Shown: positions 8,930-16,807, counted from the stretch's first letter. The stretch: 64,000 nucleotides of DNA from Brevibacillus_D fluminis_A (GCF_052072235.1 NZ_CM125436.1:3466001-3530000), one strand, 5' to 3'. Made by a program: numbers and translations. The notes: a model not told the origin generated them from the letters alone.

Positions 8930-9292
8930 TCAAAACGCGCTTTGCAGATGCTCGATTTTGGGCGGATCGGCGTTTTGCAGCAAAATCGAAATAACGTCAA
9001 ACCGCAGAATTTCCCCAGAGCCCCCATGCTCCTGCAGGTAAGCCAGCGCCGTCTGGCGGATCTTTTGCCTCTTTTGCAGCGTAATCGCTTCTGTCGGTGT
9101 CCCATGCGTCAAACTTCTGCGCGTTTTTACCTCGACAAAAACGATCGTGCCACCTTTGCGTACGATTCTGTCGATTTCCCCATGGCGCGTGCGAAAATTG
9201 CGGGCGAGTATTTCATAGCCTTGCTCTTGCAAATACGCTTCCGCCATCTCTTCACCGGCTTGTCCCAACTGGCTGCGCGAATAGCCCTTCAT
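8930..9292 (-). CDS. yraN: YraN/UPF0102 family endonuclease-like protein
   Basis: The 120-residue protein matches the UPF0102 family along its length: GQAGEEMAEAYLQEQGYEILARNFR, then GEIDRIV and VFVEVKTRRS. This is the PD-(D/E)XK-like core (Glu, Asp, Glu-x-Lys) that suggests nuclease activity. Its physiological role is not established. It starts with an ATG that overlaps the ylqH stop by 4 nt (ATGA), so the two are translationally coupled. In many Firmicutes the gene sits in the same rnhB neighbourhood. Confidence 0.92.
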   Translation of the reverse strand: MKGYSRSQLGQAGEEMAEAYLQEQGYEILARNFRTRHGEIDRIVRKGGTIVFVEVKTRRSLTHGTPTEAITLQKRQKIRQTALAYLQEHGGSGEILRFDVISILLQNADPPKIEHLQSAF

Positions 9293-9582
9293 GGTTTTTT
9301 CCCTTGCTTATCCAAGCGATAGACAAACGCGAGGATACCTGCCACGACCTGGTATAGTTCAGGCGGAATTTGCTGATTGAGATCGAGCTTGCCCAATACT
9401 TCGACCAGTGAAGGGTCTTCCTGGACCGGGATGCTGTGTTCTTTTGCTTGTTTTAAAATGTTGTCTGCAATGTAGCCCTTGCCTTTTGCCACAACCACCG
9501 GCGCGTCTGTCACACCTGCCTGGTAACGAAGGGCAACCGCTTGTTTGCGTTTGGCATGTTCCTGTACTGGCTCTTCACTCAT
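9289..9582 (-). CDS. ylqH: FlhB-like type III export cytoplasmic-domain protein
   Basis: The 97-residue protein resembles the soluble C-terminal domain of FlhB/YscU export-gate proteins: AVALRYQAGVTDAPVVVAKGKGYIAD, then LKQAKEHSIPVQEDPSLVEVLGKLDLNQQIPPELY. The membrane part and the self-cleaving NPTH motif are absent. Orphan FlhB-like proteins of this type occur beside rnhB in Bacilli (YlqH) and have no clear function; in some species an FlhB2-like fragment can substitute for the FlhB C-terminus. It overlaps ylqG and yraN by 4 nt on each side, showing tight coupling. Confidence 0.88.
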   Translation of the reverse strand: MSEEPVQEHAKRKQAVALRYQAGVTDAPVVVAKGKGYIADNILKQAKEHSIPVQEDPSLVEVLGKLDLNQQIPPELYQVVAGILAFVYRLDKQGKKP

Positions 9583-11321
9583 ACGCGGATATCCATCCCT
9601 TTGTATTCATTCAGCATCGATGCACGACCCGATTTGGCTTCTGCCGTACTCGTGCTCTTCGTTCCTTCCGGGATCGGCAGTGCCCGCAAATTGGACAGCT
9701 GATAGCCCAGTTCGCGCAGCTCGGCCGAAAGCACTCCTTTTCCAGCCGAAAGCAACGGCTCGATCCATGGCATGTTGTTGAACACTTGAATGCTGATGAT
9801 TCGATTGACTATCGACACATCCACCATGGTGATTCCCAACTGCTCCATATCCAAATTGAACAACAGGCGGCAATTGTCCGAATCGAGTTGTCCGCCATCT
9901 TTTTTCTTTGATTCAATCTGGATGAATGCGTTCTGCTCCCCTTGGTCGGTTCGCAGCGGTATTTGCATAACGATCTGAGCCAATGCTTGATTCGGCGGCT
10001 GGACCAGCATGAGCTGCTGACCGGTTACTTGCGCAAGTAAACTGTCTGCCGCCTCCTTCAGCCCTGGCGATTGATGGGCAGCTGGGCTTTGGGCGATTTG
10101 CATGGCAAGCGACTTGATGTTCTCCAGTGTATCGGCTTGCTGCGGGTCGATTTTGCCCGTCACGCTTTGCTGCAGAAGATGCCTTTCATGTGTGATGCCC
10201 AATTGTCGAAACAGCTCTTTCAGCGGATTGGCTGTCTCCGGAGAGGAAACATCCGGTTGGCCGGAAACCGAGCGGGCATCGTCTGCTGAATGGGGCGATT
10301 GTACGTGGGATTTTACCGTTTGCGCCTCGGGTTGACCGGTACTTCCCACAAATGGTCCCTCTTGTACCTGCCCCCCTTTTTGCGTGGGCTGTGGCTGTGA
10401 GACTGTCGATGGTGATACGCCTGAATCCGCGCCACCGCTCGCCTGATTATGCTGCAACAAGCCTTCTTTCGGGACTGACACCGGAAGATCAGCAGGTTGT
10501 CCAGTGCGCACATCCATACGTTCCGTCCCTTTTTGCTGTGGTTGACTGCCTGCTCCTGTGGTGATCGAATCGATCAAGTTCCCCAACACGGCGAGCCGCT
10601 CCTTCAATTGCAAAGCGGTCTGCTTCAGAGCGGCAGTGGAATCTGGAGTAGCTGTGCTTTGCTGGTTCACGCTTTCTGCTACGGAAGCCTGTTCAGCTGT
10701 CCCTTTGCTCAATCCGTCTGTCTCAGCCGTAGTGGAGGCTAAAAACCGGTCAAGCTCATGAGCGACAGCCTGCAGCGCCGTCCCGATCGTTTGTGTCGGG
10801 GACAGGAACGCCTTAACCGCTCCTACCACGTCTTTGGTCAACGGCAAGCCGCGTTTCATCGCCAAGACGAATGCCTCGGTCGTTGCAGCAGAAGGGGACA
10901 GCGATTTGGCTACCGCTTCAAAGGAATTCACGATCTCTTTTGTGATCGGGGCGTTCTCTTTCACCAATGTCTGTACGATCCCCTGGCTGTCTTTTGATTC
11001 GGGAATTCCCAGCGACTTCATCAAGCCGTCGATGGTCGGTGCCTGTGCTTGCTGCGGACGCTCTGTGTCCGTCAACACTTTCAGCGTGACCATTCCGGAT
11101 GTTGGCTGCACCTGCAGCCATGCCTTTTGCCCCGCTTCCAGGCTGGCTTCCAGCTTGGCCATGACCGGCATGCCGCCGATCTGCACAAGTGCCAGATTGT
11201 CCGGAAACAGCTTTTGCACCGTTCCGCGAAAAACTTGCCCCGGGATGAATTCAACGGGCGTTGCGCTTTGTACAGCTGCTCTTCCGACAAACGATTGCAG
11301 CAATTGCGATGTTTGCAGCAC
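9579..11321 (-). CDS. ylqG: YlqG-like protein with FliK-type C-terminal domain
   Basis: The 580-residue protein has an N-terminal region with an OB-like segment (GQVFRGTVQKLFPDNLALVQIGG), a long Ser/Thr/Gln/Pro-rich central part, and a conserved C-terminal domain (about 450-560) containing FIQIESKKKDGGQLDSDNCRLLFN, typical of flagellar hook-length FliK relatives. The pairing with an FlhB-like protein matches the known FliK-FlhB interaction, so the two orphans may work together, but this is inference. I start at the GTG at 11321 (VLQTSQLLQSF) because GGGGGGAG lies 6 nt before it; the upstream GTG at 11357 would overlap rnhB. Confidence 0.8.
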   Translation of the reverse strand: MLQTSQLLQSFVGRAAVQSATPVEFIPGQVFRGTVQKLFPDNLALVQIGGMPVMAKLEASLEAGQKAWLQVQPTSGMVTLKVLTDTERPQQAQAPTIDGLMKSLGIPESKDSQGIVQTLVKENAPITKEIVNSFEAVAKSLSPSAATTEAFVLAMKRGLPLTKDVVGAVKAFLSPTQTIGTALQAVAHELDRFLASTTAETDGLSKGTAEQASVAESVNQQSTATPDSTAALKQTALQLKERLAVLGNLIDSITTGAGSQPQQKGTERMDVRTGQPADLPVSVPKEGLLQHNQASGGADSGVSPSTVSQPQPTQKGGQVQEGPFVGSTGQPEAQTVKSHVQSPHSADDARSVSGQPDVSSPETANPLKELFRQLGITHERHLLQQSVTGKIDPQQADTLENIKSLAMQIAQSPAAHQSPGLKEAADSLLAQVTGQQLMLVQPPNQALAQIVMQIPLRTDQGEQNAFIQIESKKKDGGQLDSDNCRLLFNLDMEQLGITMVDVSIVNRIISIQVFNNMPWIEPLLSAGKGVLSAELRELGYQLSNLRALPIPEGTKSTSTAEAKSGRASMLNEYKGMDIRV

Positions 11322-11338
11322 GTGTTGCTCCCCCCTTT

Positions 11339-12124
11339 TTATTCGCCGGTGACCCACTCCTTCACGCCGGTAAATGAACGCCGATGAATCGGTGATGGGC
11401 CGTACGCTTCTATCGCAGCCAAATGTTCTTTCGTCCCGTATCCTGCATGTTTCTCAAAGCCGTATTGCGGATAGTGCCGTGCGTATTCTTCCATGAGCCG
11501 ATCGCGCGTCACCTTCGCCACAATCGATGCCGCCGCGATCGAAACGCTTGCCGCATCCCCGCCGATGATGGGCACTTGTTCAAATGGCAAATTCGGCAAT
11601 GTAACGGCGTCGATCAGGCACACGTCAATCGGCACGGATATGGCGGCGATCGCGAGCTTCATCGCTTCTTTCGTCGCCTCCAAAATGTTGATCTGATCGA
11701 TTCGTTCCGCATCGACTGTCCCGATGCCGACGCTGGTCGCTTCTGCCACGATCCGCTCATACAGTCTGTTTCGCTCGGCGACAGGCACTTTTTTCGAGTC
11801 ATCCAATCCTGGCAAAACGAGATCTTCCGGCAGCACGACAGCGCAGGCCACAACCGGCCCTGCCAGCGGTCCGCGCCCTACCTCATCGATTCCTGCTATG
11901 TATCGCTTGCCTGCTTGACGCTGTGCACGCTCAAAACGGTTCATTTCGTTCCATTTGGCTTCCAGCATCGCCTTCTTGGCAGCTCGCTGTTCGATTTGCT
12001 TATAGAGAGCCTGTACGCCTTTTCGCTGGTCCTCGCGCAGCATCGCGAGCAACTCGGCGGACGGTTCTTGCGTGCGTTCCAATTCCGTTCGTATTTCTGT
12101 TATCGACATTTCCGCTAGTTTCAT
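11339..12124 (-). CDS. rnhB: ribonuclease HII
   Basis: The 261-residue enzyme cuts the RNA strand of RNA-DNA hybrids and removes misincorporated ribonucleotides. It has the type 2 RNase H signature GIDEVGRGPLAGPVVACAVV with catalytic Asp 80 and Glu 81, a third acidic residue at Asp 172 (CLIDAVTLP), and the conserved SIAAASIVAKVTRDR segment. The 70-residue N-terminal extension is typical of Bacillales RNase HII. The ATG at 12124 follows GGGAGA. It leads the unit rnhB-ylqG-ylqH-yraN, with its own candidate promoter at 12160-12188. Confidence 0.96.
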   Translation of the reverse strand: MKLAEMSITEIRTELERTQEPSAELLAMLREDQRKGVQALYKQIEQRAAKKAMLEAKWNEMNRFERAQRQAGKRYIAGIDEVGRGPLAGPVVACAVVLPEDLVLPGLDDSKKVPVAERNRLYERIVAEATSVGIGTVDAERIDQINILEATKEAMKLAIAAISVPIDVCLIDAVTLPNLPFEQVPIIGGDAASVSIAAASIVAKVTRDRLMEEYARHYPQYGFEKHAGYGTKEHLAAIEAYGPSPIHRRSFTGVKEWVTGE

Positions 12125-12159
12125 TGATCGGTTTCTCCCTTACCTATGCTTCTTTTCTT

Positions 12160-12188
12160 ATTTTGGCGATAGACAGACGGTACGTCAA
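12160..12188 (-). promoter_or_regulatory. candidate sigma-A promoter of rnhB
   Basis: On the minus strand TTGACG and CAAAAT are separated by exactly 17 nt, about 36 nt upstream of the rnhB start and downstream of the rbgA terminator. The -10 element is weak (4 of 6 matches). Confidence 0.5.
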
Positions 12189-12222
12189 ATCATTTTCGAT
12201 TCCAGCCCGCCCGTGTTGCACG

Positions 12223-12257
12223 AAAAAAAAGCCGCTGACCGCAACAGTCAACAGCTT
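12223..12257 (-). terminator. intrinsic terminator of rbgA
   Basis: AGCTGTTGAC and GTCAGCGGCT form a 10-bp stem with two wobble pairs on the minus strand, followed by eight T residues. The stem overlaps the rbgA stop codon at 12248-12250. Confidence 0.7.
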
Positions 12258-13129
12258 TCCGTTTCATTCGTTTGTTCAAGCCAATCCACCGGCCGTTCGA
12301 TGGTGATGGTGCCAAGTTTACCGGAACGCAGCTCGCGGAGAAAAATTTCCCCTGCCTTATCGTAATCGATATGGCCGCCTGACACCAAGCAACCGCGTTT
12401 TCTTCCGACTTCCTCAAGCATGGTCAGCTTGTCTTCCGGCAGTTCCTTGAGCTTGAACCGCTCAATCAGCTGTTCCGGATAGTATTTCATCATATACTCG
12501 ATCACGAACAGGGCAACCTCGCCAAAATCAATCAGCTCATCCTTGATCGCGCCGCTTGCCGCCAAGCGCAAGCCAACCATCGGGTCCTCGAATTTGGGCC
12601 ACAAAATCCCAGGCGTGTCCAGCAAATCCAGCGTATCGCCCATCTTCACCCACTGCTGGGCTTTGGTTACCGCCGGCCGGTCGCCTGTTTGGGCCACCGA
12701 GCGCTTCGCCAGCCGGTTGATCAGCGATGATTTGCCGACATTCGGAATGCCGAGAATCATGATGCGCACGGCACGCGCCTGCATGCCGCGCTCCGTCCGC
12801 TTGTTCAGCATATCGGCTGCCAGCTCGTGGCACAGCTCAGGCAATTTGCCGACCCCTTTGCCGGAGAGCGCATCGATCGGCAACGTCCGCAGCCCCTGCT
12901 CCTTGAAGTAATTGATCCACAGGCTGGTTGCTTTTTCATCCGCCAAGTCGGCCTTATTGAGCAAGATCAGACGCGGCTTTCCGCTCACGATCTCATCGAT
13001 CATCGGATTGCGGCTCGATAACGGCAGACGGGCATCCAGCAGCTCGATCACCACGTCAATTTGTTTCAGTCTTTCGGTCACCTGGCGCCGCGCTTTTGCC
13101 ATATGCCCCGGAAACCATTGAATCGTCAA
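12248..13129 (-). CDS. rbgA: ribosome biogenesis GTPase RbgA
   Basis: RbgA is a circularly permuted GTPase needed for late assembly of the 50S subunit. The motifs appear in permuted order: G4 NKAD near residue 58, then G1 GIPNVGKSSLINRLAK, then G3 DTPG, all along an RbgA-like frame starting TIQWFPGHMAKARRQV. The start is most likely the TTG at 13129 (AGGTGA 5 nt upstream, and this gives the family N-terminus); a GTG at 13138 would add three residues. It is 293 residues with the usual C-terminal ANTAR-like helical domain. It follows lepB by about 30 nt and so is probably co-transcribed with it. Confidence 0.95.
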   Translation of the reverse strand: MTIQWFPGHMAKARRQVTERLKQIDVVIELLDARLPLSSRNPMIDEIVSGKPRLILLNKADLADEKATSLWINYFKEQGLRTLPIDALSGKGVGKLPELCHELAADMLNKRTERGMQARAVRIMILGIPNVGKSSLINRLAKRSVAQTGDRPAVTKAQQWVKMGDTLDLLDTPGILWPKFEDPMVGLRLAASGAIKDELIDFGEVALFVIEYMMKYYPEQLIERFKLKELPEDKLTMLEEVGRKRGCLVSGGHIDYDKAGEIFLRELRSGKLGTITIERPVDWLEQTNETESC

Positions 13130-13158
13130 TACGTTCACCTACTTCACGTAAATCCGGT

Positions 13159-13722
13159 CTAGCGGGTCAACCGTCCTTCTTGAATGGGCCAGAACACGAA
13201 CTCCGCCCGGCCTACCACCGTACCCAAATCCACAGGGCCGATCATGCGGCTGTCCCGGCTGTTTTGCCGATTGTCACCCATGACGAAAATGTGGTTGGGC
13301 GGGATTTGGATCGGCCCAAAATTCTCGGTTAACGGCAAGCCTTCCGCTTTCGCTTCTTCCCGTTTTTTGGCCAAGTAAGGCTCGTCCACTTTTTTGCCGT
13401 TGATAAACAGCTCATCATCTCGGACTTCCACCGTTTCACCCGCTACCCCGATTACCCGTTTGATATAATCCTTGTCAGCTTCAGCGTGGAAAACGATAAT
13501 ATCGCCACGCTGCGGTTTGGAGAGATAATAAATCGCTTTGTTGACGACCAAGCGCTCATTGTTATGTAATGTTGCTTCCATCGATTCGCCTTCTACAATA
13601 AATGGCGCAAACAGAAACGTCCGAATGAAAAAGGCAAACACGAGTGCGATAACCAGAGCTTTGATCCATTCCCACGCTTCTTTTTTCCCCTTGCTGGAGG
13701 AAGTCGCAGTCGCTTCACTCAT
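13159..13722 (-). CDS. lepB: type I signal peptidase
   Basis: The 187-residue membrane-anchored enzyme has a single N-terminal transmembrane segment (about residues 20-40) and the S26 motifs: GESMEATL with catalytic Ser 47, RGDIIVF, KDYIKRVIGVAGE with catalytic Lys 88, and GDNRQNSRDSR. It removes signal peptides from Sec and Tat substrates outside the membrane. Its Bacillus relatives are SipS/SipT. The ATG follows AGGAGGATAATAAAG. The position between rplS and rbgA differs from B. subtilis, where rbgA directly follows rplS, but fits other Bacillales. The perfect palindrome at 13821-13845 lies in its upstream region. Confidence 0.95.
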   Translation of the reverse strand: MSEATATSSSKGKKEAWEWIKALVIALVFAFFIRTFLFAPFIVEGESMEATLHNNERLVVNKAIYYLSKPQRGDIIVFHAEADKDYIKRVIGVAGETVEVRDDELFINGKKVDEPYLAKKREEAKAEGLPLTENFGPIQIPPNHIFVMGDNRQNSRDSRMIGPVDLGTVVGRAEFVFWPIQEGRLTR

Positions 13723-13820
13723 CTTTATTATCCTCCTGCTATTCCGTTTTCTTGCGTCATAATTTTAGAAAACCTGGCTGCGCCATGCTTTTTGGCGAAG
13801 CCGCGGTTGCCCTTATACTG

Positions 13821-13845
13821 GATAAGAATTTTATAAATTCTTATC
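13821..13845. promoter_or_regulatory. perfect 11-bp inverted repeat upstream of lepB
   Basis: GATAAGAATTT and AAATTCTTATC flank a 3-nt centre without a mismatch. It lies about 100 nt upstream of lepB and just downstream of the rplS terminator. It is too AT-rich and lacks a T-tract for a terminator, so an operator or promoter-overlapping protein site is the best guess. A TATAAG-like -10 for lepB lies a few bases downstream. Confidence 0.45.
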
Positions 13846-13850
13846 TGTAT

Positions 13851-13882
13851 GAAAAAGGAGGACTGGAAATCCAGACCTCCTT
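13851..13882 (-). terminator. intrinsic terminator of rplS
   Basis: AAGGAGG-A-CTGGA pairs with TCCAG-A-CCTCCTT, a near-perfect stem with a 2-nt loop. On the minus strand it is followed by TTTTTC. It lies 38 nt past the rplS stop. Confidence 0.85.
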
Positions 13883-13919
13883 CTTCTAAGCGATACCAGA
13901 TTGTATCACCTTACGTTCA

Positions 13920-14267
13920 TTATCGGCGAATTTCTTTAATACGAGCAGCTTTACCCACGCGCTCACGCAGATAGTACAGCTTCGCACGACGAACTTTACC
14001 GTGGCGAACGATTTCAATTTTATCGATTTTCGGTGTATGCACCGGGAATGTACGCTCAACACCAACACCGTACGAAATTTTACGAACAGTGAAAGTCTCG
14101 CTAATACCGGTACCGCGACGGCGGATTACAACGCCTTCGAAGAGCTGGATACGCTCGCGCTGACCCTCGATAACCTTAACGTGAATACGAACCGTATCAC
14201 CAGGACGGAAAGCAGGAAGATCCTGTTTCAGTTGTTCTTGTGTTAATTCACGGATCACTTGTTTCAT
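13920..14267 (-). CDS. rplS: 50S ribosomal protein L19
   Basis: The 115-residue protein matches L19 throughout, from MKQVIRELTQEQLK through FRPGDTVRIHVKVIEG to the basic C-terminus RAKLYYLRERVGKAARIKEIRR. L19 sits at the interface of the ribosomal subunits. The ATG has AAGGAGGG at the right distance. It has its own strong promoter (14381-14409) and a leader of about 105 nt resembling the L19 autoregulatory leader of Firmicutes, and it ends at the terminator at 13851-13882, so it is expressed independently of trmD. Confidence 0.98.
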   Translation of the reverse strand: MKQVIRELTQEQLKQDLPAFRPGDTVRIHVKVIEGQRERIQLFEGVVIRRRGTGISETFTVRKISYGVGVERTFPVHTPKIDKIEIVRHGKVRRAKLYYLRERVGKAARIKEIRR

Positions 14268-14373
14268 TGTGAATTCCCTCCTTCCAATCAGACGTTCTTA
14301 CTCGTGCTTCTCACACAGCCGTTTGCCGTGCTGCGAGTAGCGGACCGCCTTAGTCAGCGGGCAAAATTGCCAC
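14268..14373 (-). ncRNA. probable L19 leader (ribosomal protein autoregulatory element)
   Basis: About 105 nt separate the rplS promoter from the start codon. The RNA contains short complementary blocks, such as GCCCGC near the 5' end and CTCGCAGCACGGCAAACGGC before the ribosome binding site. A structured leader upstream of rplS is known in Bacilli (the L19 leader family). I identify it from position and hairpin potential, not from an alignment. Confidence 0.5.
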
Positions 14374-14380
14374 AAGAAGT

Positions 14381-14409
14381 ATAATAGCATATCGCCCAGA
14401 ACTGTTCAA
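14381..14409 (-). promoter_or_regulatory. sigma-A promoter of rplS
   Basis: TTGAAC (complement of 14404-14409) and TATTAT (complement of 14381-14386) are separated by 17 nt on the minus strand. This gives a leader of about 105 nt before rplS. Confidence 0.8.
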
Positions 14410-14455
14410 GTCTATTCTTCCTATTTTTTTCATCCGACTCGAAGATTTCTGCTTC

Positions 14456-15184
14456 TTATGTTTCCTCGCGAATCTCGCGCAGCAGTTTTTTCATCTCCTC
14501 GGTCAATTCAATCCGTTCCAACAGCTCCGGCCTGCGCGCAAGCGTGCGTCGCAGCGATTCTTTCAGCCGCCAGCGCTCGATATTGGCGTGGTGGCCGGAC
14601 AATAAGATGTCAGGCACCTTCCAGCCGCGGAACTCGGCCGGGCGCGTATAATGCGGGTATTCGAGCAAGCCGGTGGAAAAGGAATCGGTGACCGCCGAGC
14701 TTTGGTTGCCCAACGCTCCCGGCAAAAGGCGCACGATGCTGTCGACGACCACCATCGCCCCCAGCTCGCCGCCGGTCAGCACATAATCGCCGATGGAAAT
14801 TTCATCAGTCACCAGATGCTCGCGGATGCGCTCATCATAGCCTTCGTAATGCCCGCACAAAAACACGAGATGCTCCTCTTTGGCAAGTTCCTCGGCCATT
14901 TTTTGATGGTATGGCTTGCCCTGTGGACACATGAGGATGACTCGTGGCTTGGCATCCCCTGAAACCGCCTCGACGGCCCGGAAGAGCGGGTCCGGCTTAA
15001 GCACCATCCCGCCGCCGCCGCCGTATGGGGTGTCATCCACCGTGCCGTGCTTGCTTTCCGAGTAGTCCCGGAAATTGGTCACATGAAACGACACGATCTC
15101 CTTTTCAGCCGCCTTGCCGAGAATGCTTGAGCCAAGCACCCCGTGAAACATTTCTGGAAACAGCGTTAATATGTCAATCCGCAT
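14456..15184 (-). CDS. trmD: tRNA (guanine-37-N1)-methyltransferase
   Basis: The 242-residue SPOUT-family enzyme methylates G37 of tRNAs with G36, preventing frameshifting. Diagnostic stretches are MRIDILTLFPEMF, YGGGGGMVLKPDPLF, LCGHYEGYDERIREHL and the trefoil-knot SAM site EISIGDYVLTGGELGAMV. The ATG follows AGGAGGAAAAG. It starts 9 nt after the rimM stop, the usual rimM-trmD pairing. No terminator is visible before the rplS promoter. Confidence 0.98.
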   Translation of the reverse strand: MRIDILTLFPEMFHGVLGSSILGKAAEKEIVSFHVTNFRDYSESKHGTVDDTPYGGGGGMVLKPDPLFRAVEAVSGDAKPRVILMCPQGKPYHQKMAEELAKEEHLVFLCGHYEGYDERIREHLVTDEISIGDYVLTGGELGAMVVVDSIVRLLPGALGNQSSAVTDSFSTGLLEYPHYTRPAEFRGWKVPDILLSGHHANIERWRLKESLRRTLARRPELLERIELTEEMKKLLREIREET

Positions 15185-15193
15185 CTTTTCCTC

Positions 15194-15712
15194 CTAGAGC
15201 AGCCCTTCCATCAGATGGCACACGATCCGCTTGTTCTCGATATCCACCTGCTTGATGCACGCGTCAATGTAGGGAAGCAGGATTTCGCCGCGCTTTCCTT
15301 TTACGACCCACACGTCGTTTGCGCCTGGCTGCAGCACCTCTGTCAGCTTGCCCAGCTCCTCGCCTTCTTCTGTGAACACCTGGCAGCCGATCAGCTGATG
15401 AATGTAAAACTCACCGTCGCGGTTCGGGATCAGATCGTCCTCGGAAACTTTCAGCTCGCCGCCTTTGTATTTTTCCACGGCTTCAATGGAATCGAAGCCT
15501 TCGAAGGTGAGCAGCTCAAATTCCTTGTGCTGCCGTCTTGTCGCAACCTTCACTTCGATCGGCTTTGTAAGCGTCGGATGGAACAGAAGAAGAGTCTTCC
15601 CTTTTTTGAACCGCTTATCGGGGAAATCGGTCGTCGAAATCACCCGGACTTCACCCTTGAGACCTTGGGTGTTCACCAGCTTGCCCACCGTATAATAATT
15701 CGTTTGTTCCAT
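15194..15712 (-). CDS. rimM: ribosome maturation factor RimM
   Basis: RimM binds S19 and helps mature the 30S head. The 172-residue protein has the N-terminal RimM beta-barrel (YYTVGKLVNTQGLKGEVRV) and the C-terminal PRC barrel (EFYIHQLIGCQVFTEEGEELGKLTEVLQPGANDVWVV, then LLPYIDACIKQVD). I place the start at the ATG at 15712 (MEQTNYY), which has GGGGGAG 6 nt upstream. The first 62 nt overlap the end of ylqD in another frame. Confidence 0.96.
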   Translation of the reverse strand: MEQTNYYTVGKLVNTQGLKGEVRVISTTDFPDKRFKKGKTLLLFHPTLTKPIEVKVATRRQHKEFELLTFEGFDSIEAVEKYKGGELKVSEDDLIPNRDGEFYIHQLIGCQVFTEEGEELGKLTEVLQPGANDVWVVKGKRGEILLPYIDACIKQVDIENKRIVCHLMEGLL

Positions 15713-16127
15713 TTCGTTCTCCCCCTTGGCGGATGGCATGTACAATTCCGTCTTTTACAATGATTTCCGTTCCGGTCATGATGTCATTCCAGTTGTCTCC
15801 GATTTGCACCTGCACGCTGCTTTGCACCGTCGTATAGGGCAGTTCACTGCCGATCGGCAGCTGTTGGGACTGCTCCAGCTGGAATTGAATCCGCTCCAGC
15901 TTCTCCCTGCGGTTCTTTTCCTCCCGTGCAATCCGCTCCTCTGCCTGCTGGCGAGCAGCCTGCGACTTGCCTTGCGCTTCGTGCAGCAGCCTTTTTGAAT
16001 AGAATTCCCACTGTCGCAATTCTTCTTGCACCTGTCTGATTTGCGCCTCATATTCGTGACGCAGCCGTTCGCGCGATTGCTCTGTCAAAATCAATTTCAC
16101 AGGAATTTGCCGTTGTATCGTGATCAC
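15651..16127 (-). CDS. ylqD: YlqD-family protein
   Basis: The 158-residue protein, with a long central coiled coil (about residues 20-95, rich in Glu/Gln/Arg), resembles YlqD of Bacillus, whose role is unknown. The conserved end (EIIVKDGIVHAIRQGG) is followed by about 22 residues encoded inside rimM, an overlap of 62 nt. I start at the GTG at 16127 because AGGAGGG lies at a proper distance, whereas the ATG at 16133 touches that site directly. The terminator at 16164-16198 separates it from khpA. Confidence 0.82.
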   Translation of the reverse strand: MITIQRQIPVKLILTEQSRERLRHEYEAQIRQVQEELRQWEFYSKRLLHEAQGKSQAARQQAEERIAREEKNRREKLERIQFQLEQSQQLPIGSELPYTTVQSSVQVQIGDNWNDIMTGTEIIVKDGIVHAIRQGGERNGTNELLYGGQAGEHPRSQG

Positions 16128-16163
16128 ACGCATCCCTCCTGGCAAGAACGTTGAAGAAAAACG

Positions 16164-16198
16164 TTGAAAAAAGACTGGGAGCATGCCTCCCAGTCTTT
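16164..16198 (-). terminator. strong intrinsic terminator between khpA and ylqD
   Basis: AAAGACTGGGAG (16170-16181) pairs perfectly with CTCCCAGTCTTT (16187-16198) around a 5-nt loop, followed on the minus strand by TTTTTTC. It sits directly after the khpA stop and may end or attenuate the ylxM-ffh-rpsP-khpA transcript ahead of ylqD-rimM-trmD. Confidence 0.88.
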
Positions 16199-16200
16199 AC

Positions 16201-16428
16201 TCAGACAATTTCAACCGTGATACGCTTGTCTGCTTGTGCAGCAGCGGCTATCACTACGGTTCGCAGTGCCTTGGCAATTCGTCCTTGTTTGCCGATGATC
16301 TTGCCCATGTCATCTGGATGAACGGACAACTCGAAAACAAGGAGGCGCTCTTTGTCGACTGCGTTCACTCGTACTTCTTCAGGATGATCGACGAGAGCTT
16401 TAGCGATCGTTTCGACCAACTCTTTCAT
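16201..16428 (-). CDS. khpA: KH-domain RNA-binding protein KhpA
   Basis: The 75-residue protein is a single KH domain with the RNA-contacting GKIIGKQGR loop near residues 42-50 and the flanking LVFELSVHPDDMG and ITVEIV strands. KhpA (YlqC) forms a complex with KhpB/Jag and binds RNA globally, affecting cell division and elongation in several Gram-positives. It follows rpsP by 23 nt with its own ribosome binding site, in the classic ffh-rpsP-ylqC order. Confidence 0.96.
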   Translation of the reverse strand: MKELVETIAKALVDHPEEVRVNAVDKERLLVFELSVHPDDMGKIIGKQGRIAKALRTVVIAAAAQADKRITVEIV

Positions 16429-16451
16429 GTCACAACCCCCGCACGAGATTC

Positions 16452-16724
16452 TTACTTACCGTATTTGGTTTCATGAACTTTTGCGAGAACGCCCGCTTTG
16501 GAGAGCAGGTTGCGCACTGTATCAGTTGGAGCTGCACCGTTCAAGATCCATTGAACAGCTTTCTCCGAATCGATATTGACAACAGCCGGTTGAGCGACTG
16601 GATTGTAGTAACCGATCTCTTCGATAAAGCGGCCATCACGTGGGGAACGAGAATCTGCTACAACTACACGGTAGAAAGGAGCTTTCTTGGAACCCATACG
16701 TTTCAGACGGATTTTTACTGCCAT
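16452..16724 (-). CDS. rpsP: 30S ribosomal protein S16
   Basis: The 90-residue protein matches S16 from MAVKIRLKRMGSKKAPFYRVVVADSRSPRDGRF to the C-terminus. The sequence FIEEIGYYNP is the typical signature. S16 is an early 30S assembly protein. AGGAGG precedes the ATG. A candidate promoter (16779-16807) lies between ffh and rpsP. Confidence 0.98.
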   Translation of the reverse strand: MAVKIRLKRMGSKKAPFYRVVVADSRSPRDGRFIEEIGYYNPVAQPAVVNIDSEKAVQWILNGAAPTDTVRNLLSKAGVLAKVHETKYGK

Positions 16725-16778
16725 GTTGTTTCACCTCCTATATTGGTCAACGGTATACGTTGGAAAACTTATATGTGA

Positions 16779-16807
16779 ACTATCGCACAGGTGCGAAAGA
16801 AGTTCAA
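16779..16807 (-). promoter_or_regulatory. candidate promoter of rpsP
   Basis: TTGAAC and GATAGT are separated by 17 nt on the minus strand in the ffh-rpsP gap. A short palindrome (CGCAC..GTGCG) lies in the spacer. The -10 match is only 4 of 6. Confidence 0.45.
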
